NCBI GenBank assembly: GCA_902826815.1
Contig: CADEGF010000012.1
Location: 1 to 45,709, forward strand
DNA length: 45,709 nucleotides
Source: an uncultured Mycobacteriaceae bacterium
GTDB lineage: Bacteria; Actinomycetota; Actinomycetes; Mycobacteriales; Mycobacteriaceae
Direction: 5' to 3'
Shown: positions 7,326-15,835 of the stretch, piece after piece
Layout: each line of letters opens with the position of its first letter
Position numbering within the stretch: position 1 is the stretch's first letter
Program-made: the position numbers and the translations under genes
Notes under the pieces: generated by a model
What the model was told of the DNA's origin: nothing
The model's database searches: none
The model's input: only the letters and a program-made list of their open reading frames with translations

Positions 7326-8843
7326 TTACCGCAGCGCCGCGGTATGCGACTCGACCTTGAGCGCAGGCTCTGGTGGGGCCGCGGTGAAGATGTAGTCGGC
7401 TGCGTTGAACCGGCGAGTCATCCCCCAGAACGCGCGGGCGCTGCGGGGCCACTGAGTCACCACACGCCCGTTGGCGGCGCGGAAGTAGTTGTGGCAGCGC
7501 GTCAGCCACACCGTTCCCTGCATCCATCCGTCGATCTTCTCGATGAAGTCCGCCATGGTGTCCCGCCGGACCGCGATATAGGACCTGTGCCTGCGGCGCA
7601 TGTGCTTCATGGCGCGCACGATGTAGCGGGCCTGCGCCTCCAGCATGAAGATGACGCTGTTGGAGCCGACGTTGGTATTGGGTCCGTACAGCATGAAGAA
7701 GTTCGGGTAGCCGGGGACGGCCATCCCGAGATATGCGTACGCCCCGTCGGCCCACATCTCCCGCAGCGATGCGCCACCCTCACCGACGACGTCGATCTGC
7801 CCCAGATAGTCGGCTGCGGCATACCCGGTGGCGCACAACACCACGTCGACATCGAGTTCCGAACCGTCTTCTGTCACCAACGATCTGGACTTGAGATGCC
7901 GCGCCGGACTCGATACCACCTCGACGTGCGGTTGCGTCAAGGTCTGCAGGTAGTCCGTCGCGAATACCAGGCGCTTGCAGCCGAATGGATGTTCTGGGGT
8001 CAATCTGCCACGCAACTCGTCGTCGGCGACGATCGAATCGAGTTGATGCAGCGCGATGCCCTTGAACTCCTGTGTCTTGTCGCTTCCGTGCTCGATCACC
8101 CCGATATTGGACTCGCTGCGCAGCCAGAGCCTGGTTCGGTAGATCTTCTTGGCTAACGGCACGTGGGCGAACAGCCACTTCTCCCGCTCGGTGTAGGCGC
8201 GGTCTGGCTTGGGCAGGATCCACGTCGGTGAGCGCTGGACGGAATATACCTTCTTGGCGACCTTGGCCACCTCGGGAATCAGTTGCGATGCAGTCGATCC
8301 CGTGCCGAGGACAGCGACTCGAGCATCGTGAAGGTCGACCGACTTGTCCCAGCGAGCGGTGTGCATGACGGTGCCGGTGAACGGTTCCTGCTCGACGAGG
8401 TCGGGCAGGACGGGCTGGGTGAACAGCCCGACGGCCGACACCACGATGTCGAACGTGTACCGCTGCCCCGTACTCGTTGTCAGCGTCCAGTTGTCGGAGT
8501 CGGCGTCCCAGTTCGCGGCGACGATCTCGGTGCCGAGCTTCAGGTTCGGACCCAGTCGATAGCGCTCCGCGCACTGCTCGAAGTAGGCCAGGATCTCGGG
8601 CTGCTCGGACCACAGCCGCGACCAGTTCGCGTTGAGGTCGAACGAGTACGAGTACAGGTGTGATTTGACGTCGCAGGCCAGACCCGGATAGGTGTTGATC
8701 CGCCAGGTGCCGCCGACACCGTCTTCCCGGTCGAAGATGGTGAATTCGCGAAAGCCGGCCTTTCGCAGAAAGATTCCCAGCGCCAGGCCTCCTGGCCCGG
8801 CACCGATGATCCCGACGGACAGTGCCTTGGCCACCCGGGTCAT
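7326..8843 (-). CDS. Flavin-containing Baeyer-Villiger monooxygenase
   Basis: A 505-residue FAD/NADPH enzyme that inserts oxygen next to a ketone to give an ester or lactone. The FAD Rossmann motif GIIGAGPGGLALG is near residue 10, the Baeyer-Villiger fingerprint FTGTVMHTARWD is around residue 165, the NADPH Rossmann motif VLGTGSTASQL follows, and a C-terminal ATGY motif closes the FAD domain. The ATG at 8843 overlaps the SDR stop by 4 nt (ATGA). An open frame reaches 9377 but the extra part is antisense-like sequence of the SDR. Its position after an alcohol dehydrogenase and an SDR, and before an esterase, fits a hydroxylation-ketone-ester route. Confidence 0.9.
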   Translation of the reverse strand: MTRVAKALSVGIIGAGPGGLALGIFLRKAGFREFTIFDREDGVGGTWRINTYPGLACDVKSHLYSYSFDLNANWSRLWSEQPEILAYFEQCAERYRLGPNLKLGTEIVAANWDADSDNWTLTTSTGQRYTFDIVVSAVGLFTQPVLPDLVEQEPFTGTVMHTARWDKSVDLHDARVAVLGTGSTASQLIPEVAKVAKKVYSVQRSPTWILPKPDRAYTEREKWLFAHVPLAKKIYRTRLWLRSESNIGVIEHGSDKTQEFKGIALHQLDSIVADDELRGRLTPEHPFGCKRLVFATDYLQTLTQPHVEVVSSPARHLKSRSLVTEDGSELDVDVVLCATGYAAADYLGQIDVVGEGGASLREMWADGAYAYLGMAVPGYPNFFMLYGPNTNVGSNSVIFMLEAQARYIVRAMKHMRRRHRSYIAVRRDTMADFIEKIDGWMQGTVWLTRCHNYFRAANGRVVTQWPRSARAFWGMTRRFNAADYIFTAAPPEPALKVESHTAALR

Positions 8844-9562
8844 CCGATCTGAAGAATCTGGCCGCCGTCTATGACGAGCTCGGATCCGGTGATGAACGAC
8901 GCCTGGTCGGAGACGAGGAAGGCGACGGCGTCGGCGACCTCGTTCGGTTCGCCGATCCTCCCGAAGGGTGCGGCCTCCGCGAGGCGCGTCTGCGTCGCCG
9001 CATCGAGCATCGGTGTCGCGATCGGTCCGGGGAACACGGCGTTGACCCGGATGCCCGACGGTGCGAGTTCTGCGGCAGCGGCCTGGGTGAGACCCCGTAG
9101 CGCCCACTTCGACGATCCGTAAGCGGCGTGATTGGGGAACGGCCGGATCGCGCCGGTGCTGCAGGTGTTGACGATCGCGGCCCCGTCGGCCGCCCGCAGA
9201 TGCTCGAGCGTGGAACGGATTCCGAGGAACGGCCCGAGGCAGTTGAACCGCCAGCTTCCCTCGAAGCCTTCGACAGTCTCGTCGGTGAGCGATGCCCGGT
9301 GCAGTACACCGGCGTTGTTGACCAACGTCGTCAGGGCGCCGAATCGCTCGACGACCGCGCTTGCCGCGGCGTTCCACTGGTCCTCGGAGGTGACATCGAG
9401 CGAGACGGCGATCACGCCGTCGATGCCCTCGATCGACGCCGCCAACTCATCGGCCCGCACATCGCACGCGGCGACCGAGTAGCCGTCGTTGTGCAGTCGC
9501 CGCACGATCGCCGCACCTTGTCCGCGCGCGGCACCCGTCACAAGGGCAACCCGATCGGTCAC
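8840..9562 (-). CDS. Short-chain dehydrogenase/reductase (SDR)
   Basis: A 240-residue classical SDR. The cofactor motif is TGAARGQG (residues 9-16), DVTSED marks the adenine pocket, NNAGV follows strand 4, and the catalytic set is Ser in CSTG with YGSSK. The C-terminus ends SELVIDGGQILQIG, typical for NAD(P)-dependent alcohol oxidation or ketone reduction. Its start overlaps the aldolase stop and its stop overlaps the monooxygenase start, each by 4 nt, so translation is coupled. It likely makes or reduces the ketone handled by the monooxygenase; direction and substrate are inferred. Confidence 0.88.
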   Translation of the reverse strand: MTDRVALVTGAARGQGAAIVRRLHNDGYSVAACDVRADELAASIEGIDGVIAVSLDVTSEDQWNAAASAVVERFGALTTLVNNAGVLHRASLTDETVEGFEGSWRFNCLGPFLGIRSTLEHLRAADGAAIVNTCSTGAIRPFPNHAAYGSSKWALRGLTQAAAAELAPSGIRVNAVFPGPIATPMLDAATQTRLAEAAPFGRIGEPNEVADAVAFLVSDQASFITGSELVIDGGQILQIG

Positions 9563-10305
9563 TGCGCCTCCTTGAGATGCTCGGCTGCGCCGCGCCGCAG
9601 GGCTTGCGATTCCGAGGCGAGGGTGATCATCCGAAAGCCCAATTCCGCCATGGCCTTTCCTGCCTTCCCCGTATTGGCGTGAATGCCTGCCACCAGGCCG
9701 GCATTCGATGCGACGGACTGGATACCGGTGACGGCATCGAGTACAGCAGGCGTGGCGAGGGCGGTGATCGGGTTATGACCCAGGCTGATCGCCAGATCCG
9801 CCGGTCCGACATACACACCGGTCAGCCCGGGAACCGCGGATATCTCCGCAAGCGCGGAAAGGCCCTTGGCGGTCTCGATCATCGCGAAAACGCTTGCCCG
9901 CGATTCATGCTCGGTCGGGTCGAGACCGATGTCCGCACGTAGCGGCCCGAAGCTGCGCACCCCTGCGGGTGCGTAACGGGTGGCGGCTACCGCGGCGGCC
10001 GCTTGTTCTGCCGACTCGACCATGGCGATGATGACGGCGTCGGCGCCTGCGTCGAGGACGCGGCCGATCGGCGCGGGGTCCGCCGACGACAGCCGCACCG
10101 CGGTGGCGATGGGCACATGCTCGAGCCTGCGCAGCAAGAGCGCGACGTCGGCGTCATCGAGATAGCCGTGCTGGAGGTCGAATCCGACGTAGTCGTAGCC
10201 GGCCCGCGCGAACTCCTCGGGGCCGATGACGGTGGGCCCGACCACCCAGCCGCCGAAGATCCGCTCCTTGGCGGCGAGAGCTTCCTGCAGCCTGCTTCGC
10301 GTCAT
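9559..10305 (-). CDS. HpcH/HpaI-family aldolase/citrate lyase-like enzyme
   Basis: A 248-residue class II pyruvate-aldolase fold protein. It has GYDYVGFDLQHGYLD (the His/Glu region of strand 2), IGRVLDAGADAVIIAMVESAEQA with the metal-ligand Glu, RSFGPLRADIG, FAMIETAKGL with the second metal-ligand Glu, and GVYVGPADLAISLG. Such enzymes cleave or form carbon-carbon bonds with release of pyruvate or an aldehyde. The ATG at 10305 overlaps the dehydrogenase stop by 4 nt; a 14-residue extension reads into that gene. Within the operon it may act late, on a ring-opened hydroxy-keto acid. Confidence 0.85.
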   Translation of the reverse strand: MTRSRLQEALAAKERIFGGWVVGPTVIGPEEFARAGYDYVGFDLQHGYLDDADVALLLRRLEHVPIATAVRLSSADPAPIGRVLDAGADAVIIAMVESAEQAAAAVAATRYAPAGVRSFGPLRADIGLDPTEHESRASVFAMIETAKGLSALAEISAVPGLTGVYVGPADLAISLGHNPITALATPAVLDAVTGIQSVASNAGLVAGIHANTGKAGKAMAELGFRMITLASESQALRRGAAEHLKEAQ

Positions 10306-11270
10306 CGGACGAGCGCGATCTTGATACGTTCCGGCGTCGGCCTGCACGCCAGCTCGAAGGCGTCCTGCACGTCATCGACGTCGAAGGTGTGGGTGACGTA
10401 GGCAGGGAGCAGCTCAGGATGCTCGCGGGCGAATTCGTTGGCGGCACACAACATGCGGCGACGGTCCAGTGTCACACCGGATTTCAGCGTCAGATTGTTG
10501 CGCAGCATGGTGCGCATGCTGATCGGGTAGCTGTCGTCGTCGGCGACACCGAAGTAGAAGACCGTGCCCCCGAACGCGGCCGCTTCGACAGCGTGGCCAA
10601 GCGTTGCCACCTGGTGCCCGACGGCCTCGACCACGACGTCGGGTTTGTCGTGTGCGTCAAGGTGACTCACCCATCGATCGCTGGTCGCACGCACGACGGT
10701 GTCGACGCCGAACTCCTTGGCGACGGCGCCGCGATCGATCGGGTCCACGCCGGTGACACGGCGGGCGCCTGCGGCCTTGGCAGCATAGGAGAACAGCAAC
10801 CCGATCGAGCCCTGACCGATGACGGCGACGTGCGACCCCTTCAGCTTCGGAAGTTGCTCGATCGCGTACAACACACATGCCAGAGGTTGCAACGCCACGG
10901 CATGCTGCGAAGTAAGCGACTGGTCGAACGGCGCCAACCCGTCACCGTCGGCGACGACGTATTGCATCAATCCGTCGAAGCCGGAGGCCCAGCCGACGAC
11001 GCGGTCGCCGATGCCGTGGCTGCGATTTCTGCTGGCCACCACTTCCCCGACGATCTCGTGGATCGGAAAGCCGTCCATTTCGGCCGCACTCGTACCCGTG
11101 TCGCCGGGAAGTCGGCCCTTCGAACCGCGGAAGCCGGGCAGGTCGCTGCCACACACTCCCGCCGCGACGAAGCGGACAAGCACCTGGCGGTCGCCGAGCG
11201 ACTCCGGCGTCTTCTCCGGAATATCGATCCGCTCAAAGGTGTACGGGGCCACCAGCCGATACGACCACAT
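10302..11270 (-). CDS. Zinc-type medium-chain alcohol dehydrogenase
   Basis: A 322-residue MDR protein. The catalytic zinc region is AAGVCGSDLPGFRG with a later FPIHEIVGEVV in place of the usual GHE. The Rossmann motif is VIGQGSIGLLFSYAAKAAGA and a DPIDR segment ends the second strand. The structural-zinc four-Cys loop is not evident: the segment after GDRVVGW is short and lacks the Cys cluster. Start ATG 11270 is 1 nt after the P450 stop. It would oxidise the alcohol made by the P450 to a ketone or aldehyde with NAD(P). IHE replacing GHE is a modest variation of the zinc-ligand site. Confidence 0.85.
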   Translation of the reverse strand: MWSYRLVAPYTFERIDIPEKTPESLGDRQVLVRFVAAGVCGSDLPGFRGSKGRLPGDTGTSAAEMDGFPIHEIVGEVVASRNRSHGIGDRVVGWASGFDGLMQYVVADGDGLAPFDQSLTSQHAVALQPLACVLYAIEQLPKLKGSHVAVIGQGSIGLLFSYAAKAAGARRVTGVDPIDRGAVAKEFGVDTVVRATSDRWVSHLDAHDKPDVVVEAVGHQVATLGHAVEAAAFGGTVFYFGVADDDSYPISMRTMLRNNLTLKSGVTLDRRRMLCAANEFAREHPELLPAYVTHTFDVDDVQDAFELACRPTPERIKIALVR

Positions 11271-11271
11271 C

Positions 11272-12513
11272 TCAGACGCCCTCCGCCTGGACCTCGACAG
11301 GAACACAGTTCCAGCCCCACTGGAAACTCGACGGTGGCCGCGACGCCGACTCACTGACGATCCGGTAGTCGCGCACGCGTTTCAGCCACTCCGACACCAG
11401 GATCGTGATCTCCAATCGGGCCAGGTGTACGCCGAGGCAGAAGTGCTGTCCGCGGCCGAACGCCAACAGACGCTGAATTGGTCGGTCCCACACGAATTCG
11501 TCGGGATCGCGATATTCGCGCTCATCGCGGTTGGCCGAAGCCAGCAGCGTGATGATCCGCTGACCCGGTTCGATGGTGGTGTCGTGAATTGTGAACGGTT
11601 GACGCACGGTGCGGGCGAACCATTGAGCGGGTGCGCAGTAGCGGATCATCTCCTCCCGCGCCTTCGGCACTCCTGCATCGATATCGGCACGGACGGCGGT
11701 CATCTGGTCGGACCGCAGGCCCAACTCCCACAGGCCGTGCGCCACGATCTTCGGCACGGTTTCGGTGCCGCCGATGAAGACGCCCAGCATCTGGGTCGCC
11801 GCCTCGATGTCGGTGAACGGCGAGCCGTCCGGCAACCGGTAGCCGACGAGGTTGTCGGCGATCGGGAGGTCGTCACCGTCGCCCCTGCGGCTGCGCTGCA
11901 CGATCGGCACCAGATACTCGAGATATCCTGGTCGGGCGTTGGCCACTTCGACCCCGCTACCGGGTTGGGCAAGGCTTCCGGCGTTCACGGTGGCCAGCAC
12001 GTCGGGAGCCAAATCAGCCGGTAGGCCCAATAATTCGCACACCACTGATGCGGCGACTATCCCGCCGTATTCCTGGGTGAGGTCGAAGGTTCCGCGTGAT
12101 AGCAGTTCGTCGAGGCGTTCGTTGGCGAGCACGCGTATGCGGTCGGCGAGCTTGGCGGCGGACTTCGGCCGGAACGGTCCCGAGGTGCACCGCCGGACGC
12201 CGTCGTAGATCGGGCTGTCGAAGTTCGCGTGGAACGGCATGGGGTGCAGCGGCGGGTCGGGCACCGGTCCGTCGTTGTGCCCGGCCAGAACGGTTGCGGC
12301 GGGCAGGGTTCCCTCAGAGGCGACGAAGGTCCCGTCGTTGATCTCCAGCACCTGCCAGATGTCGGAGAATCGGGCCAGCGCGTAGGTGTCCCACTTCTCG
12401 ACGTAGTACACGGGGTGTTCGTCGCGCAGTATGCGGTAGTACGGCAGCGGGTCGGCCATCACCGCCGGGTCGAACGGATCGTATGAGAAGTGCTGGAGCA
12501 CAGGTGTGTTCAT
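11272..12513 (-). CDS. Cytochrome P450 (first of two in the region)
   Basis: A 413-residue bacterial P450 (heme-thiolate monooxygenase). The heme-binding loop is FGRGQHFCLGVHLARLE, the ExxR motif is in REEMIRY, and the I-helix reads GVFIGGTETVPK, where Gly replaces the first Ala of the usual AGxDT and Glu-Thr provides the acid-alcohol pair. The ATG at 12513 overlaps the upstream stop by 4 nt. It has no ferredoxin gene next to it; the ferredoxin beside the second P450 may serve both. Hydroxylation of an unactivated carbon is the expected first step of the pathway. I cannot assign a CYP family. Confidence 0.9.
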   Translation of the reverse strand: MNTPVLQHFSYDPFDPAVMADPLPYYRILRDEHPVYYVEKWDTYALARFSDIWQVLEINDGTFVASEGTLPAATVLAGHNDGPVPDPPLHPMPFHANFDSPIYDGVRRCTSGPFRPKSAAKLADRIRVLANERLDELLSRGTFDLTQEYGGIVAASVVCELLGLPADLAPDVLATVNAGSLAQPGSGVEVANARPGYLEYLVPIVQRSRRGDGDDLPIADNLVGYRLPDGSPFTDIEAATQMLGVFIGGTETVPKIVAHGLWELGLRSDQMTAVRADIDAGVPKAREEMIRYCAPAQWFARTVRQPFTIHDTTIEPGQRIITLLASANRDEREYRDPDEFVWDRPIQRLLAFGRGQHFCLGVHLARLEITILVSEWLKRVRDYRIVSESASRPPSSFQWGWNCVPVEVQAEGV

Positions 12514-13220
12514 TGCAGCGGTGACGGGGGTAGCGCCTGCAGGATCGAGTCCTCCCAGCCGTCGCGCAGAGCGGGTGCGACGCTCATCCAGGTGACGATC
12601 TCGGCGGGCGGGCTGTCCTTCCAGGACGGGTAGTGGTTTTCGAAGCAGTCCCAGCCGCCCTCGAGCGCCCAGTAGTGGATCACCTCGTTGAACCGGAAGG
12701 TGGTGATGAACGAGCCCAACCACATCTTGCCGGTGCTCTCCGACCACGGAACATAGAGCCGCTCCAGCTCGCGGATGTAGTCGTCCTGGCGGCCCGGCTT
12801 GCTCTCCATGATCTCCTGGATCACCAGGCCTGCGGTGAAGTTCGCCTCCTTGAGCTGAGCCAGTGTCCTGTTGCTCCGTCCGGCATACATGATGCGACCC
12901 TCACCCGAGGCACCGATGTCGGACAGGAACGCGCTCCACTTCCCGTATGCCGCCTCGTGACTGCCGCCCCGCGACTGCGCCCGCCCGATGCCTGCGTAGA
13001 CGGCGAAGGCGTCGATCTCCCAGATCACGGTGACCTGCGGCCAGTGCCCGTTGAACGGCGTCGTCTCCCAGATCGCGAACAGTCGCGCGCCGAGCTCTTC
13101 CATCATCGGCTGGTAGACCGTGCTGAAGGCTTCGGTGAAGTCGTCGCTGCGGCCGGACCCGAGGTCGATGGTCTCGTGCAGGTAGAGAAGCGTGTGGCTG
13201 TGATACTTCTTCATATTCAT
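12510..13220 (-). CDS. NIPSNAP-like / dimeric alpha-beta barrel protein
   Basis: A 236-residue protein of no firm family. It seems to be a duplicated ferredoxin-like fold: residues 1-110 begin KKYHSHTLLYLHETIDLG and include WPQVTVIWEIDAFAVYAG, and residues 120-230 repeat the design with GLVIQEIMESKPGRQDDYIREL and EVIHYWALEGGWDCFENHY. Proteins of this build often bind small hydrophobic ligands or act as cofactor-free oxygenases or isomerases. It is first in the seven-gene operon, 41 nt from operator site C. Start could be 13220 or 13214 (ATG-AAT-ATG); neither has a strong Shine-Dalgarno. Confidence 0.65.
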   Translation of the reverse strand: MNMKKYHSHTLLYLHETIDLGSGRSDDFTEAFSTVYQPMMEELGARLFAIWETTPFNGHWPQVTVIWEIDAFAVYAGIGRAQSRGGSHEAAYGKWSAFLSDIGASGEGRIMYAGRSNRTLAQLKEANFTAGLVIQEIMESKPGRQDDYIRELERLYVPWSESTGKMWLGSFITTFRFNEVIHYWALEGGWDCFENHYPSWKDSPPAEIVTWMSVAPALRDGWEDSILQALPPSPLQ

Positions 13221-13261
13221 GCTCGATCACCGCAGGCAGTTGACAGTCGCACGTAGCGAGC

Positions 13262-13288
13262 GTGACACTTATGGCGTGTTTTGTAAAG
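13262..13288. promoter_or_regulatory. Shared inverted-repeat operator, site C (divergent)
   Basis: GTGACA (13262-13267), 14 nt, TGTAAAG (13282-13288), between the seven-gene operon (start 13220, minus) and the lactonase gene (start 13296, plus). It ends 7 nt before the lactonase ATG. Rightward, GTGACA stands 17 nt from AAAGGT, and leftward TTTACA stands 17 nt from CACGCT, so each half can serve as a -35-like element. Function is inferred. Confidence 0.65.
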
Positions 13289-13295
13289 GTGCCGG

Positions 13296-14114
13296 ATGAG
13301 CCTGACACCACTGGCGAACGGTTTCTGCTTCGGGGAGGGCCCCCGGTGGTTCGAGGGCCTGCTGTGGTTTTCCGACATGCTCGGCGAAGCGGTGCACACG
13401 GTGGACATGCAGGGCGATACGACCACGCTTCCGCTGGCCGGACATGCCCCGTCGGGCCTGGGCTTTCGGCCCGACGGATCGCTACTCATCGCCTCTACCG
13501 AGCGTAGGACGCTGCTGAGCTATGACGGCGAGTCCGTCGACACCGTCGCCGACCTGTCCGACTTCGTTCCCGCGAGCATTGGCGACATGGTCGTCGACGG
13601 GCACGGCCGCGCCTACGTCGGCTCGCAGGCATTCGAGGGCGGCGTCATCGCGCGCGTCGACCCCGACGACGTAGTCACGGTCGTCGCCGAGGACCTCGAC
13701 TTCCCGAATGGGATGGTCATCACGCCGGACGGGTCGACGCTCATCGTCGCCGAGTCGGTCGGCAGACGGTTGACGTCGTTCGCGATCGGTCCCGACGGGT
13801 CACTGTCCGATCGTCAGGTCTTCGCCGACGGGCTCGACGGCCCGCCCGACGGTATCGCCCTCGATGCAGATGGCGGGGTATGGGCGGCGATGACTCTGGC
13901 CCACCAGTTCGAGCGAATTGCCGAGGGCGGCAACGTCACCGACCGAATCGACATCGGCGACCGCACCGCGATCGCCTGCACTCTTGGCGGGCCGGAGCGG
14001 CGCACGCTCTTCCTGCTGTCGAGTACCGACGCCTATCCCCAGCGCCTTGTCGGGACGAAACTGTCGCGACTCGACGCCACCACCGTCGACATCCCAGGAG
14101 CGGGTCTACCGTGA
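13296..14114 (+). CDS. SMP-30/gluconolactonase/LRE family lactonase
   Basis: A 272-residue six-bladed beta-propeller protein. The metal-binding Glu is in FGEGPRW (residue 14), the Asn in DFPNGMVITPDGSTLIVAES, and the Asp in GPPDGIALDADGGVW, the three ligands expected for this calcium or zinc lactonase family. It would open a lactone ring, which suits a partner Baeyer-Villiger enzyme in the divergent operon. Start ATG 13296 lies 7 nt after operator site C with no Shine-Dalgarno, so a leaderless message is likely. Its stop overlaps the next start (GTGA). Confidence 0.88.
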   Translation: MSLTPLANGFCFGEGPRWFEGLLWFSDMLGEAVHTVDMQGDTTTLPLAGHAPSGLGFRPDGSLLIASTERRTLLSYDGESVDTVADLSDFVPASIGDMVVDGHGRAYVGSQAFEGGVIARVDPDDVVTVVAEDLDFPNGMVITPDGSTLIVAESVGRRLTSFAIGPDGSLSDRQVFADGLDGPPDGIALDADGGVWAAMTLAHQFERIAEGGNVTDRIDIGDRTAIACTLGGPERRTLFLLSSTDAYPQRLVGTKLSRLDATTVDIPGAGLP

Positions 14115-14923
14115 GCGACTCTTATTACGAACTGGTCGATGACTCCGATCCGCAGGGCGAGAGATTCGTCGCGACCGACCTGGTGCGCAGCACGTGGTCG
14201 GCGGCCATCCAGCACGGTGCACCGGTGTCGGCGTTGCTGACCCGCGCGCTGGAGCGCTGCGAGGCACGCGATGACACCCGGTTGAGCCGGGTGATGGTGG
14301 ACCTGTTGGGCCCCGTGCCCGCCGAAGGCGACATCTGGGTGCGTGCGCGACGGGAACGCTCCGGCAAGCAGATCGAGTTGATCAGCGCCGAGATGCTGGG
14401 CCTGGGCCCCGACGGTCCGCGCCCAGTCGCGAGAGCCAGCGGGTGGCGGCTACAGAAGCTCGACACCGCCGACGCAGTGCACGCCGCCGCACTGCCGCTT
14501 CGCCCGCTCGCCGAGGCGTGGAGCCGCGACCTGAAGAAGGACTGGGACCGCAACTACGTGCACAGCCTCGATTGGCGCTGGCTCACCGAGCCGATGAGCG
14601 ACGGGCCCGGCGAGTCATGGATCAAGCCGGAGGTCGATCTGGTCAAGGGCGAGAGCATGACTGCGCTGGAGCGGCTGTTCGCGGTCGCGGACGATGCCAA
14701 CGGCATCGGTACCAAGCTCGACATCAGGAAATGGATGTTCATGAACACCGACCTGGTCGTGCACGTGCACCGCATTCCCGACGGCGAATGGATCGGCATT
14801 CGCGCAGAAACCAACTACGGCCCCGACGGCATCGGCACCACGATCGGCACGCTGTTCGACGAGACGGGTGCGATCGGCGCGATCCAGCAGTCGGTGCTGG
14901 TGCGCCCGATGCCGGGCCGCTAG
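14111..14923 (+). CDS. Acyl-CoA thioesterase-like double-hotdog protein (TesB-like)
   Basis: A 270-residue protein from GTG 14111, coupled by a 4-nt overlap to the lactonase gene. Residues 15-100 form the first hotdog (FVATDLVRSTWSAAIQHGAPVSALL, then LSRVMVDLLGPVPAEGDIW), and residues 150-270 the second (WIKPEVDLVKGESMTALERLFAVADDANGIG, WMFMNTDLVVHVHR). Mycobacterial proteins of this type are annotated as thioesterase-family or acyl-CoA thioesterase II-like. A role in freeing an acid from CoA is inferred. An N-terminal extension in the same frame to 13880 shadows the lactonase gene and is discarded. Confidence 0.78.
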   Translation: MSDSYYELVDDSDPQGERFVATDLVRSTWSAAIQHGAPVSALLTRALERCEARDDTRLSRVMVDLLGPVPAEGDIWVRARRERSGKQIELISAEMLGLGPDGPRPVARASGWRLQKLDTADAVHAAALPLRPLAEAWSRDLKKDWDRNYVHSLDWRWLTEPMSDGPGESWIKPEVDLVKGESMTALERLFAVADDANGIGTKLDIRKWMFMNTDLVVHVHRIPDGEWIGIRAETNYGPDGIGTTIGTLFDETGAIGAIQQSVLVRPMPGR

Positions 14924-15036
14924 GGCGTGAGTTTGGCGATACCGCTAGATTCGGCCACTCCGACCGAAAAGCCAGTCGCACGGCCTCGGCGAAAGGACGG
15001 TCTGGCTTAGCTCCGCGAGGCCATCGAAATAGGGCT
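14924..15036. other. Intergenic region with possible terminator
   Basis: It follows the thioesterase and precedes the 3' end of a minus-strand gene. AAGCCAG (14970-14976) and CTGGCTT (15002-15008) can pair around a GC-rich loop, which could form a weak bidirectional terminator. GGCCATCG appears twice nearby. No gene is seen. Confidence 0.35.
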
Positions 15037-15512
15037 TTATAAGGCCATCGCCGCCGCCGAAGCATCTGAACTCGGGCTCACCCTCGCCGTTACCTGAACG
15101 CCCATGTCTCCTATGGCCACCTTCCTCTGCAAAATCGCCTCGCCGGTGACCTCCTCGTTGCCGGCCAGAGGGGCCGTGCCGGGGCTCGTGTTCAAGAAGT
15201 TCCAGAGCCTGCCGTCATGCGTCAAGAGCTGTAACGACTGGATGACAAGTCCGATGTTGGAGACTTGAGGACGAAGCCGTCGGGTGACGTCGACTTGGAC
15301 GCGAACCGCTTGGAGGAGGCCTTCCATACGTGTGTATAGGTGGGCGCACCGTTCGCAGCCAAATGGCGTGCCATGTCGACCAGTGACTGCCGCACGATTC
15401 CAGCGACGCGTTCGGCGTCCTGTAGCCGTCTCGATGCCGCGTGGGAACTGGCCGCATCGGCTTGCCGACGTTGTGCACCGTGACGTCTTACGGCCTCGTC
15501 GAATTGCGACAT
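15037..15512 (-). pseudogene. Small hypothetical gene, apparently frameshifted
   Basis: The first reading frame (15512 to 15222) starts at ATG 15512 with a perfect AGGAGG 8 nt upstream and encodes 96 residues: a charged, helix-prone N-terminus (MSQFDEAVRRHGAQRRQ, then DAERVAGIVRQSLVDMARHL) and SPDGFVLKSPTSDL before the stop. A second frame, displaced by -1, continues from about 15265 with SNIGLVIQSLQLLTHDGRLWNFLN and ends at 15037 after ILQRKVAIGDMGVQVTARV. That second part has the look of a real C-terminal beta domain. Joined, they give about 155 residues. A one-base deletion, a sequencing error or a programmed -1 shift could explain it; I cannot tell which. No known family recognised. Confidence 0.5.
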
Positions 15513-15635
15513 TCGTCGCGCCTCCTACCAATTTCGCGTGCAATCCTTGGGAAGTCAGTTCCATCGAATCTTGCCAGTACTCCTTGTGCGGCCGCATCGC
15601 ATTCGAAACATCACTTGAAACCAAGGCACATCGAG

Positions 15636-15827
15636 CTAGCCAATTAGCCGTAAAGCCGCTGCGGGGCACTGCGTTACGGCCTGCTGCATACGGTCACGAT
15701 CGGAGTCCGGCTGCTCGTCGCCTTCGATGTGCACGGTGCCGTCGTCCTGCACCTCGAACACGTCCTCGGCGATCGATTCGCAGATGCCGTGTCCAGTGCA
15801 CCTGTCGAGGTCCACTTCGACGCGCAT
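15636..15827 (-). CDS. P450-partner ferredoxin, 3Fe-4S type with His in the motif
   Basis: A 63-residue ferredoxin that passes electrons to a P450. It begins MRVEVDLDRCTGHGICESIAEDVFEV and ends VTQCPAAALRLIG. The cluster motif is CTGHGIC plus a distal CP, that is CxxHxxC...CP: His stands where a 4Fe-4S protein has the second Cys. Such ferredoxins are known beside mycobacterial P450 genes and normally carry a 3Fe-4S cluster with the remaining three Cys. ATG 15827 is 8 nt after the P450 stop; a GTG 6 nt earlier (15833) is an alternative. It is the only ferredoxin gene in the region, so it may serve both P450s. Confidence 0.9.
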   Translation of the reverse strand: MRVEVDLDRCTGHGICESIAEDVFEVQDDGTVHIEGDEQPDSDRDRMQQAVTQCPAAALRLIG

Positions 15828-15835
15828 GGTCACTC

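Noticed and set aside
15513-15669. N-terminal extension of the frame ending at 15037
   Set aside because: It would read across the perfect AGGAGG of ATG 15512 and has no recognisable protein character; the other frame is used for the N-terminus.
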